A DNA stretch of 64,000 nucleotides from Cinnamomum chago (lineage: Eukaryota > Streptophyta > Magnoliopsida > Laurales > Lauraceae): positions 33,207,501 to 33,271,500 of the forward strand of contig CP142455.1 in NCBI GenBank assembly GCA_038049695.1, in the 5' to 3' direction. Positions 22,301 through 32,760 of the stretch are shown in pieces. How positions within the stretch are numbered: position 1 is the first letter of the stretch; each line of letters begins with the position of its first letter. The notes beneath the pieces were generated by a model. That model ran no database searches and was not told the DNA's origin. It saw only the letters and a list, made by a program, of their open reading frames with translations. Position numbers and translations under genes: made by a program.

Positions 22301-22423
22301 TTGAAACACCTAGTCTATAGAACTAACATAGACACGTTTACAAACTTCTTCAAGCAAAGACTTATTCAAAGATAGTTAAATGACATATCAGCATAACATT
22401 TGAATTAATTTAATATTTTAACA
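22300..22423 (-). repeat. Copia-1 3' LTR, truncated
   Basis: Begins TGTTAAAATATTAAATT on the minus strand at 22,423 and matches the 5' LTR start at 36,234 until near 22,300, where similarity stops. About three quarters of the LTR is missing. Confidence 0.75.
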
Positions 22424-23082
22424 CTCTACCTTAATTCAAATGCCTTCAACACCGAGCATTCTTCGTAGTTTGAAAATCTTTTCTCTAGAGAGAGCCTATG
22501 TGAGAATATCAGCATCTTGTTCCTCCGTGCTGCAGTACTCCAGCTTTATCTCTTTCTTGGCCACAAGCTCGCGAGTAAAATGGTGTCGGACTTCTATATG
22601 CTTTGTTCTTCCATGGAAGACTAGATTTTTTGTCAATTCAATTGTTGACTTGTTGCCACAAAATAAAATTGTAGCTTCTTGTTGCTTTTGCTTCAAGTCA
22701 CTTAGAATCCTCCTAACCCACATGGTTTGACAAGCTGCACTTGTTGCCGCTATATATTCAGCTTCTGTTGCAGAAAGTGCAGTAGTTTGTTGTTTTTTTT
22801 AAGCCCATGATATCAATGTAGACCCAAGACTAAGCCCATAGCCTGTAGTATGTACTTTTCTTGTCATCTGAACAACCAACCCAATCACTATCAGTATAAG
22901 AGACAAGTTTAGAAGTATATGATTTTTTATACCTGAGTCTGAGATCCAATGTTCCATGAATATATCATAAAACTCTCTTGGTTGCACCCATGTGAACTTT
23001 ACTTGGATTGTTCACAAACCTTGAAATCAATCCCATTGAAAACGTTATATTTGGCCTTGAATGTGTGAGATAAATCAAGCCA
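22424..23082 (-). pseudogene. Copia-1 RNase H remnant
   Basis: Translates in broken frames to Copia RNase H motifs: GGLIYLTHSRPN near 23,060, LSATEAEYIAA near 22,750, then LFCGNKSTIELTKN and GRTKHIEVRHHFTREL (22,500-22,640). RNase H degrades the RNA strand during reverse transcription. Stops and frameshifts are present. The preceding RT lies at 30,407-31,262, displaced by a 7.3-kb insertion. Confidence 0.82.
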
Positions 23083-23869
23083 CCAACTGATGAGTGTTAA
23101 ATATTGCGCATTTTACGCTTCATTAGTCCGAATTTTATTGGCATCTCATATGCACGCACATCATTTGCTTTATATGAAGATTTTATCATTCTATCACATT
23201 AATGGATTATCGGATAATCATACATAAATCCAATTATTTATAGAGCATTTTTATGTAATTTCTCTTGTGTAGGTGAACCCCATGACTGCCTCAACCTTTT
23301 GGCTATTGTCCCAAGGCATCAAGAAGATATTTCAATAAAGAAGTTACATGAAGAAATCTTAGGAAGAGTTGAAGAATTCCAAAATAAGAGGAGAAGAGTT
23401 TAACGATAAAAGAAGTAATTTTTTAACATAAATGACTGGTTGGTGTAATGGTTGGAGCTTGGGTAGGTATGAAATGGGTATGGGTTCGAATGATATGTAC
23501 TTTTGGAAGGAAAGTTTATGCAACCAATCAAATTGAAGCAATCCATGTGAAAGCAAATGAGCAATCAAATGTTTTCGAATTGCAACCAATCAAATGGAAG
23601 AAATCCTTGTGAAAGGAAATGAGCCAATCAAATGTTTTCAATGTTTCTATAAATTGAAATATTTTTGTGGAGAGGAAAAAAAAATCTTTTGGCAAGTTAG
23701 TTTTTTAGCAATTTTATTTTACCTTCTCTATACTTTTATGGATTTGAGACCTAATGAAATTTCATGGGGGCGTCCCCTACTTAGCGACGCGCTGTATGGT
23801 CTGAGTACAGTGATAAGTGAGCAAGGGCCGCTGCATCTGCGCCCAAGTGCAGTGCTAAATAGGCAAAGG

Positions 23870-25040
23870 TCCTCACACTTTGGACGAGTATGGGGGGTAA
23901 GGAAGCTAGTCCAAAATAGAAGGCTGAGATTAGGTACTTGGAACATTGGGAGCCTAACTGGGAAATTTATGGAAGTGGTGGATACAATGGAAAGGAGATG
24001 AATCGAAATTGCTTGCTTGCATGAGATAAGCTGGGTGGGACAGAAAGCTAAAGAGATTGAGAGGATTGGGTATAAGTTATGGTATACGGGACTTAATAGA
24101 TCGAGGAATGGGGTCGACGTAGTGGTAAGCAAGGACTTAAAGGAAGATATAGTTAGTGTAAAGCGCTATGGAGATAGGATTATTGCAATTAAGTTAGTGT
24201 TAGGAGAAGAGATAGTGAAAGTAATTAGTGCTTAGTGGGCTTAGGAGATGGACATAAGAGGAAGTTTTGGGAAGACTTGGAAGGAGTGCTACTAGAGATA
24301 CCACAAGGCGAGATGGTCTTCATAGGAGGAGATTTGAACGGTCATGTAGGACGCGATGTAGATGGATCTATAGGAGTACACGGGGGACATGGATACAGTA
24401 ATAGAAATGAAGAAGGGAAGTATATTTTGGAGTTTTCAGTGGCTTATGATCTCATGGTAACTAACACCTTTTTTTAGGAAAAGAGAGGAGCATTTGGTGT
24501 GACTTATATGAGTGGCTCCTCAAGGACACATATTGACTTCTTCTTAACTAGGAAAAGAGACCGCTTAACTTATAAAGATTGCAAGGTTATACCGGGGGAG
24601 AGCCTGACCTCCCAACATATGTTGTTGATCATAGATATGCAGCTACAAAGGTGGACTAGAAAAAAGAAGTTGTATAGATGCTCAATGACTAAATGGTGGA
24701 ACTTAAAAGGTGATAATTAAGCAACTAGCATTAAGGGAAAGAGTACTAGAGGAAGACGTTTGGGCGGTAAATGAGAGTGCAAATAATATGTGGGATAAGG
24801 TAACGGAGTGTATTAGGAGGGTAGGGAAAGAACTCTTAGGAGAATCCAAAGGGGGTGCGCCGGCACAGAAAGAGGCATGGTGGTGGAGCGAGGCCGTCCA
24901 AGACAAGATAAAAGTTAAAAGAGAGTGCTTTAAAACTTGGCAAAAGGATTGAAATGAAGCGAACTTGGAGAGGTATAAAGAAGCAAAAAGATAAACTACA
25001 AAGGCAGTTAGTGAGGCCAAGGCAAAGGCATTTGAGGAGC
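23870..25040 (+). pseudogene. RTE LINE endonuclease region
   Basis: Broken frames encode an endonuclease/exonuclease/phosphatase fold: LGTWNIGSLTGK (near 23,935), ACLHEISWVGQKAKE (near 24,010), YGDRIIAIKLV (near 24,170), FIGGDLNGHVGRD (near 24,320) and SGSSRTHIDFFLT (near 24,510). This enzyme nicks the target DNA to prime reverse transcription. Stops at 24,001, 24,233 and 24,476 split it. The coding sequence stops at FEEL, where the CACTA element begins (25,042). Confidence 0.82.
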
Positions 25041-25059
25041 TCACTACTAGAAAAAATGG

Positions 25060-25360
25060 TTTTTATATCGGCTAAAAACCGATATAAAAGACCTATTATA
25101 TCGGTTTTTCAGTAAACTTCAAACCGATATAAGTACCCCCGATATAATAAATAACTATAACCGATATAATATGTGTATTATTTCATATCGGTTTTTGGAC
25201 AACTGATGTCTTTTAAACCTGAAATTATAACACATATTACTGTAAAACCGATATAAAAAAAGTGAAACCGATATAAAAAATATTTATAATATCGGTTTTT
25301 TGGGATTGTATTATATCGTTTGTTCTGTAACCGATTTAATATTATATATGTATTTTTTTT
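25060..25360. repeat. CACTA left subterminal repeats
   Basis: Clustered AACCGATATAA and TTATATCGGTTT motifs, about ten in 300 bp, many as inverted pairs (for example tatcggctaaaaaccgata at the very end). Confidence 0.85.
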
Positions 25361-25590
25361 TATAAATAGTCATTCTAGAAAGGGTCAGGTGACCTTACGG
25401 TCACCTGGCGGCTAGCCGCCCTTTGCAAGGGGGCTAGCCGCCAGACCCACGGTCAGCTTTCCAGTAAGCATTTTTTTTTCAGGATGATTTTCTGTGCTTC
25501 CTGCTGCTAACCGCCAGTGCACCTGCGGCTAGCCCCCAACTTTTCCTGCGGCTAGCCGTGAGCCATCCTGATTTGAATGGCAGAATTTAT

Positions 25591-26505
25591 CTCCAGTAGA
25601 AAATTCATAACTTCCTCTTCTGAACTCGAAACAACATGATTCTTGATCCAAATGAAAGATTTATCAGAGGGCTACAACTTTCATGTTTTAAGATTTAACC
25701 CAGATTTAATGGAAAGTAGTGTAAAATCACCTTGAAGCTGACTGGTCACAGAAAAATAGCAACCTGAGTGAAGCAGAGTTGTCTCCAGTAGAAAATTCAT
25801 AACTTCCTCTTCTGAACTCGAAACAACATGATTCTTGATCCAAATGAAAGATTTATCAGAGGGCTACAACTTTCATGTTTTAAGATTTAACCCAGATTTA
25901 ATGGAAAGTAGTGTAAAATCACCTTGAAGCTGACTGGTCACAGAAAAACAGCAACCTGAGTGAAGCAGAGTTGTCTCCAGTAGAAAATTCATAACTTCCT
26001 CTTCTGAACTCGAAACAACATGATTCTTGATCGAAATGAAAGATTTATCAGAGGGCTACAACTTTCATGTTTTAAGATTTAACCCAGATTTAATGGAAAG
26101 TAGTGTAAAATCACCTTGAATCTGACTGGTCACAGAAAAACAGCAACCTGAGTGAAGCAGAGTTGTCTCCAGTAGAAAATTCATAACTTCCTCTTCTGAA
26201 CTCGAAACAACATGATTCTTGATCCAAATGAAATATTTATCAGAGGGCTACAACTTTCATGTTTTGAGATTTAACCCAGATTGAATGAAAAGTAGTGTAA
26301 AATCACCTTGAAGCTGACTGGTCACAGAAAAACAGCAACCTGAGTGAAGCAGAGTTGTCTCCAGTAGAAAATTCATAACTTCCTCTTCTGAGCTCGAAAC
26401 AACATGATTCTTGATCCAAATGAAAGATTTATCAGAGGGCTACAACTTTCATGTTTTGAGATTTAACCCAGATTGAATGGAAGGTAGTGTAAAATCACCT
26501 TCAAC
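25591..26505. repeat. 192-bp tandem array, about 4.7 copies
   Basis: ctccagtagaaaattcataa starts at 25,591, 25,783, 25,975, 26,167 and 26,359, exactly 192 bp apart every time. Units are nearly identical, so expansion is recent. No open frame is conserved through the unit. Confidence 0.95.
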
Positions 26506-27124
26506 TTCTGGAGGCTAGCCTTCAACTTGGAGGCGGCTAGCCGAAACAGCAGGGAAAAAACAGCATTGTGAAGAAACGCAGCAGGGAAAAAAAACAACAG
26601 AAACACAGCAGGGAAAGAAAAACAGCAGGGAAAAAAAATACAGAACATCAGCAAGAAAAATAGTAGCAGAGATCGTGAGAAAACAGAACAAAAAAAAACA
26701 GAGAGAGAGAGAGAGAACAGAAAACAGTAGCAGCAGAAGAAAAGGGAAAGAAAGAAACGAAACAAAAAGAAAGGAAAGAACGTGATGTACCTGGCACCTG
26801 CACAGCGCCGGAAGAGCAGCTTCTTCCTCTTCGTCGTCGTCGTCTTCTTCTTCTCCGGAGAACGAGAGTGAGCGAGAGAGACAGGGAGAGCAGAGAGAGA
26901 GTAGAGAAAGCGAGAGTGAGAGAAGAGCAGAGAGAGCGAGAGTGAGAGGAAAGGGGTTTTTGGAGGGAGAGAAGCGCTGGGAAGAGAGGCGAGAGTGAGG
27001 AGAGAAGAGAGCGAGAGTGAGAGGAAAGAAGAAATGATGGAGAAAGAAAGAGAAGGGAGGGAAGGAAAAAAAAAAGAGGGAAAGAAGGACTGAGCCCGCA
27101 CGGGGGATTAAGGGATTTGAGGTA

Positions 27125-27640
27125 TATAATATCGGTTTCATAATAACCGATATAAAATATTATATATAACTGGCAGTTAGCCGCAGGTGCACTGACGGTT
27201 AGCCGCATGTGCACTTGCGGTTAGCCGCATGTGCACAGGCGGTTAGCCGCAGGACGTCCTGAAAAGGGAGGGAAGAAGGAAAAATAAAAAGGAGGGAAAA
27301 AACCGATATAAAATATGTATATATAATATCGGTTCCATAATCACCGATATAAAATATGTGTATACAACCGATATAAAATATATGTATACAACCGATATAA
27401 AATATTTGTTTATAATATCGGTTTTATAATAACCGATATAAAATATTGAAATTAATATCACATATTTTCCTAACCGATATTATATATAGAGATTATTATG
27501 CCGGTTCCAGTGTAACCGATATAAAAAAAAATTGACCGATATAAAAAAATATTAACCGATATAAAATACCTTGACTGAAGATATTATATCGGTTATATGA
27601 AAAACCGATATAGGGCAGTTTTTGCAATCGATATAAAAGC
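27125..27640. repeat. CACTA right subterminal repeats with GTTAGCCGC array
   Basis: More than ten AACCGATATAA motifs, and at 27,170-27,255 four copies of ggttagccgca or variants at about 26-bp spacing, related to the GGCGGCTAGCCGCC palindrome at 25,407. Confidence 0.8.
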
Positions 27641-27657
27641 CCTTTTTTCTAGTAGTG

Positions 27658-29391
27658 GCTATATAGGCGATTCGACACTAAGGAAGACGAAAGAGAGATA
27701 TTCAAGCTTGCCAAAGTCAGAGATAGGCGAACCAAGGACTTACACCAAGTTAAATGCATTAAGGATGAGGATGAAAAGGTATTAGTGAAGGAAGAGGAGA
27801 TAAAGGAGCGTTAGAAGAGCTACTTCTACAAGTTATTTAATGAGAGCAGTAGTAGTGACATACAATTGGGGCAGCTTACCATTTCTAGGGAAAAATCGAA
27901 TCATATGTTCTATAGGAGAATCAGTAGGGAAGAAGTTAAAGAAGTATTGAAAATGATGAAGAATGGAAAAGCGGTTGGGCTAGATGGTATCCCTATTGAG
28001 GTTTGGAGGTGCTTGGGGGAGGATGGCATAAGTTGGTTGACAAAGCCTTTTAATGTAGTGCTAAAGAGCAAGAAGATGCCTGATGCATGGAGAAAAAGTA
28101 TTCTTATACTCATATACAAGAACAAAGGAGATATTCAAAACTGTGCGAACTACCGTGGGATTAAATTGATGAGCCATACGATGAAATTATGGGAGAGAGT
28201 TATCGAGAAAAGACTAAGAAGAAGAACAAACGTTTCAGAGAATCAATTTGGTTTCATGCCTGAGAGATCAACCATGGAAGCTATCTTTCTCCTGAGAAGG
28301 TTAATGGAACAGTATAGAGAAGGTCAGAGAGATTTACATATGGTGTTCATTGACTTGGAGAATGCCTACGACCGGGTTCCTAGGGAGATTCTAAGGAGAG
28401 TACTGGAAAAGAAAAAAGTGTGTGTCGCATATATTGAGGCGATAAAGGATATGTTTGATAGAGCCGTGACATCTATAAGAATGACTGGCGGAGAGACTAA
28501 AGAGTTTCCTATCACGATTGGTCTACACCAAGGCTCAGCTTTAAGCCCGTACTTGTTTACCTTAGTTATGGATTAGATTACAAGACATATTCAGGATGAG
28601 GTGTCGTGGTGTATGCTATTTGCAAATGACATTGTTTTAGTGGATGAGACGAGAGAAGGAGTGAATGCTAAGCTAGAATTGTGGCAGAGAATGTTAGAGA
28701 CAAAAGGGTTTAGGCTAAGTCGATGCAGGACGGAATATATGGAATGCAAGTTTAGTCAAAGTAGGACACCTAGTAACATAGAAGTAAGTTTGGGCACACA
28801 AAAGATTGTAGAGAAAGAAAACTTTAGGTACCTTGGATCTATGGTGCAATAGAATGGAGAGCTTGATAATGATGTAAGTCACAGGATTCAGGCCGGGTGG
28901 ACCAAATGGAAGAGTGCTTCGAGGGTCTTGTATGATCGGAAAGTCCCCCTCAAGGTTAAAGGAAAGTATTATAAGATGGCGGTACGTCCAACGCTGTTAT
29001 ATGGATCAAAGTGTTGGGCAGTAAAGCGTAATCATGTTAAAAAGATGAAAGTTGCAAAGATGAGAATGCTAAGATGGATGTGCGGAATCACAAGGAGAGA
29101 TAGGATTAGGAATGAGGAGATTAGGGCAAAGTAGGAATAGCACCGATTGAAGATAAAATAAGAGAAAATCGATTGAGATGGTTCGGCCATGTTAGAAGGC
29201 GCCTAACGGATGCACCTGTTAAATGGTGTGAAAGCATGGCGATTGCCAGGAGTAGGAGAGGGAGAGGGAGACCAAAGAGAAGTTGGAAAGAAACTATTAA
29301 ACATGACCTTACCTACATGGATCTAACGGAAGGCATGGCCCTAAACAGATTTGATTGGCGTCGTCAAATCCATATAGCCGACCCCACCTAG
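27658..29391 (+). pseudogene. RTE LINE reverse transcriptase
   Basis: Frames at 27,866-28,576, 28,601-28,852, 28,928-29,134 and 29,173-29,391 give a nearly continuous RTE reverse transcriptase: NGKAVGLDGIPIEVW, MVFIDLENAYDRVPREIL, GLHQGSALSPYLFTL, then MLFANDIVLVDETREG. The usual catalytic FADD is FAND here (AAT for GAT near 28,624), which should abolish activity. Downstream come YGSKCWAVK and MRWFGHVRRR, typical of the RTE C-terminus. Stops separate the frames. It starts at the far side of the CACTA insertion. Confidence 0.9.
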
Positions 29392-30406
29392 TGGGAAAAG
29401 GCTTGGTTTGGTTTATACTTTTAGATTGTAATTAGGAGCTTATTTGTAACTAGTCTAGAGAGAGAGTGTATAATTGAATATCATTAATGAAGATTTGAAG
29501 TTCTTTCTTGATGTTTAGTGGCTAAAGCTCTTGGATTAGGCTCTCCTTTTGAAGCTAAGTAATGTGATTAGTTCAATTACATGCATGTTTTAGTTTAAAT
29601 TCCCTACTTGTGCCTTGATTGATTAGTAGATTTTAGATCTAATTCTATTAATCTCTCTCATTTCTCATGCTCTATCTCTACACTTGATGCTTGGATAATC
29701 TCAATTGATGCTTTATAGTTTGATTAAATTCTCTCACATAGCATACTCTAGAGCCCATATCTTTGATCTTTTGTAGCTTGATTTTGATGAATTATTGTTA
29801 GGGTAGTTAGATGATGATCTAAGATCTTGGCATTTGATTTTCTTTACTTTAATCTTCATTATTATATCATCAAATCCAATTAGGCAAGAGATTGCTAATT
29901 GGATTGTAGATTTGGGAGTTGAATAAGAACATGCATTGATTCGATTAATTACATACTTAATGGGTTTTGGATTGCCTAATCTCTTAGTTTTATTATTGTT
30001 AATTTAAATCTTTATTTGATTTGTTATTTTCACTTCAAGATTGTTATATCTACATTTCACATAACTTGTTTTAAAATGCTACACATTTCACATCATATAT
30101 TCACCTTAAATCTTCCATTTCCACCACCATTCATCCAATAGTTTAGTGTAGCTTGTTAGATTAACTTAGATCTTATTAAATTCATATTGTTAATATTTAC
30201 ATTGCATAGTTTATTAGTTTTATTTTTTTTTTCACTTCATTTGTCTATATTAGCTATATCTTAGTTCAATTCTACTTAAATTATATTCATTGCTTCTTCC
30301 ATCCTTTCTCCGTGGGATCAATAATCCGGATTCTTTCGTCCTTTACTACTTGACGACACCGAAGTCTTGCGGTTAAATATTGCACATCTAAGTGTCGATC
30401 ACCAAC

Positions 30407-31262
30407 CATGCTTCAAAATTCTTTTGCATCTGCGTATTCAATTCCAACCTCTACCATAAGCTTCTCATCTGTATTCATAGGTTTTAGATGGATTGCAATT
30501 TGACATATGAAACATTTTCAACAAGTCTCTTGCATATTTTCTTTGGTTTAAAAAAATACCATTTGAGTCTTGAATAACTTCCATCCCCAAAAAATAATGT
30601 AACGGGCCCAAATCTTTCATTTCAAATTTAGATGTCATATTTTTCTTGAATTCTTCAATCAATTTTGAAGAGTTACTAGTAAATATCATATCATCAACAT
30701 ATAAACATACTATGAGAATTTCATCCACACCTTGCACTTTCAGATAAAGGGTTGGCTCACTTTCACTTTTTTGAAAGTTGCAGCCCATAAGATAGTTGTC
30801 AATTTTGTTGTAACAAGCTCATGGAGCTTGTTTGAGCCCATACAAAGCCTTTTCTAATTTGTACACCTTTTTTTTTAGACCCTTTAATTTCAAACCCTGG
30901 GAGTTGTTCAACTACACTTCCTCTTGCAACTCACCATTTAAAAATGCTGATTTGACATCAAATTGAAAAACTTTTCATCCTTTTTGAGCAGCCACAACTA
31001 GAATAATTCTAATAGTATCAATTCTTGCAACAGGAGAAAATGATTCAAAGAACTTTACACCTGGAACTTGTGCATACCCTTTTGCCACCAAATGAGCCTT
31101 GTGTTTTTGCAAAGACCCATCAACATTAAACCTAGATTTGAAAATCCATTTGAGCCCAATGGGCTCATTACCTGGTGGTAAGTCTACCAATCTCCATGTT
31201 TTGTTGTTTTCAATGGCATTCATTTCAACTTTCATTGCATCATGCCAATTTTTCTCATTCAC
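30407..31262 (-). pseudogene. Copia-1 reverse transcriptase
   Basis: Starts with NEKNWHDAMKVEMNAIENN, then LPPGNEPIGLKWIFKSRFN, and carries the active-site LYVDDMIF (near 30,690) and DLGPLHYFLGMEV. Copies the RNA genome into DNA. Frameshifts and stops occur between 30,790 and 30,970. The C-terminal end is cut at 30,406 by the solo LTR insertion. Confidence 0.88.
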
Positions 31263-31305
31263 TGCATCTTCAAAGCAAGTGGGTTCAGTAGCAAAGCAAA
31301 CAAAA

Positions 31306-32235
31306 TCACATGACTGATAAATATCGACAAGCTAGACTTCTTACCTTTCTAGGAGATGATTCCGACGATGTGAATCCAGTCGGACTTAATGGAGCATCAG
31401 GTGGTGAATCAAAGGATGATGTTTCTTCTTCTTCAATAATTAGAGGGTATTGATCAACATCACTATCCCACTTCCATGCATAATTTTCATTAAAAATTAC
31501 ATCACGACTAATAAATAAAGCCTTGTTAATTTTGAGAAGCATAAAGTCTATAGCGTTTAGTTTCTTCACTATAGCCCACAAAAACGCATTTAATGCTTTT
31601 GTCATATAACTTGTGCCTTTTTTCATAGGGAATATGAGAATAAGCTATAGAACCAAAGACCTTTAAATGGCTTAAATTTGGCTTTCTCCCAAACCATGCT
31701 TTATATGGTGTCTTTTCATTGACTGCCTTTGTAGGAGAGCGATTAAGCAAATAAACTACTGTAGATACAGCTTCTGCCCAAAAGCTTTTTGGGAGCCCTT
31801 GTGTCTTTTAACATGCATCTTGTGGTTTCAGCAGTGCTTTGATTTTTCCGCTCCACGACTCCATTCTGTTGTGGAGTGAAACTTGTAGTGAGTTCTCTTC
31901 GTATTCCTGCATCTCTACAGATCATAAGGAAATCTTTTGATGCAAATTCACCCCCTTGGTCAGTTCTTAATGTCTTAATTGTTTTTCAACATATGCTCGA
32001 AATTGTAGAAAGCATGAAAGAGCTTCAAGTTTTTTCTAAAGAAAATACACCCAAATCATCCTTGTGAATTCATCAACAAATAATAAAAAGTACTTGCTAT
32101 CACCAAGTGAATTTGTGCGCATAGGGCCAATATATCAACATGTGCCATCATTAGGGGTTGATTAGCCCTCCAAGATTTACGCACTTGAAAGGGTTTCGAT
32201 GATGTTTTCCAAAAATACATGCTTCACACATTTTG
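31306..32235 (-). pseudogene. Copia-1 integrase
   Basis: Broken frames with TPQQNGVVERKNQS (31,860), [20 protein letters not shown] (31,690) and [17 protein letters not shown], the conserved C-terminal part of Copia integrase. Inserts the cDNA into the host. The zinc-binding N-terminal part is at 32,236-32,592. Confidence 0.82.
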
Positions 32236-32760
32236 TCACCATGATGCACGACAAGTTAGCCAACAACCATGTCTTTTTTTATACAATGAATGCAAACCAT
32301 GAAAATTTAGATGCCCATATCTCTTATGCCAAAGCCATGAACTATCACACTCCATAGATTTGAATGCATTGAGGGTAAGATCGAAAATTCTAAGAGGAAA
32401 CATTTTATTTTGAGTCATATTCACTGACATGATCAACTCCATGCTCTTCTTTTTAAATATCATGCATTTATCCTCATCAAAAATCGCATAATACCCTTTC
32501 TTCATTAACTGCCCCAAGCTAAGTAAGTTTTGAGCCAAACTTGGTACATATATAACATCGCATATGAGCTTTATACATGACTTGGTGTTCACAGAGACAA
32601 TTCATTTGCCTTGCACTTGGACTTGACTATTGTTTCCCATCAAGAATTGAGACCTTACTGACTCATCCATGTTAACAAACAATGTTTTATCACTTGTCAC
32701 GTGGTTACTGCACCCACTATCCAAAAACCAAATATCTCCAACAATTTCAATATTTGCAGA
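32236..32760 (-). pseudogene. Copia-1 protease and GAG-pre-integrase region
   Basis: Protease motif WFLDSGCSNHVT near 32,700-32,735, with the catalytic Asp in DSG. GAG-pre-integrase motifs are VPSLAQNLLSLGQLMKKGY and WLWHKRYGHLNFHGL. Frames are split near 32,600. Confidence 0.85.

Larger units (their letters stand above)
25042..27657. mobile_element. Non-autonomous CACTA (En/Spm) element
   Basis: Ends CACTACTAGAAAAAA and its inverse TTTTTTCTAGTAGTG, with a 3-bp TSD gct at 25,039-25,041 and 27,658-27,660. The LINE reading frame resumes beyond it (YIGDSTLRK.. side), confirming an insertion. Both ends carry many copies of AACCGATATAA in both orientations (25,060-25,360; 27,125-27,640), typical subterminal transposase sites. 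No transposase is encoded. The interior has GCTAGC palindromes, a 192-bp tandem array and a GA-rich tract that gives long but meaningless frames at 26,463-27,214. Confidence 0.92.
23739..29413 (+). mobile_element. RTE-clade LINE, interrupted by a CACTA element
   Basis: Flanked by a 10-bp TSD tatactttta at 23,729-23,738 and 29,414-29,423. Without the CACTA insertion it is about 3.06 kb, normal for plant RTE. It encodes an EEP endonuclease then reverse transcriptase, and ends in the RTE-type 3' tail GCCGACCCCACCTAGTGGGA with ggtttggttta in place of a poly-A tail. Several stops show it is inactive. Confidence 0.88.
23088..30401 (+). mobile_element. Solo LTR, family 2-like, carrying an RTE LINE
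   Basis: Perfect 5-bp TSD ccaac at 23,083-23,087 and 30,402-30,406. Ends TGATGAGTG and GTGTCGATCA. Excluding the LINE it is about 1.63 kb (23,088-23,738 plus 29,414-30,401). Near its 3' end it has CCGTGGGATC, TTTACTACTTGACGACACC and TTGCGG, the block order seen in the LTR at 20,197-21,987. The phrase gttaaatattgc occurs near both ends. It interrupts Copia-1 between RT and RNase H. Confidence 0.82.

Noticed and set aside
26463..27214. Long minus-strand frames of 188 to 212 codons rich in Ser, Leu and Phe
   Set aside because: They come from a GA-rich tract read in three frames of the same strand inside a CACTA element, and carry no domain.
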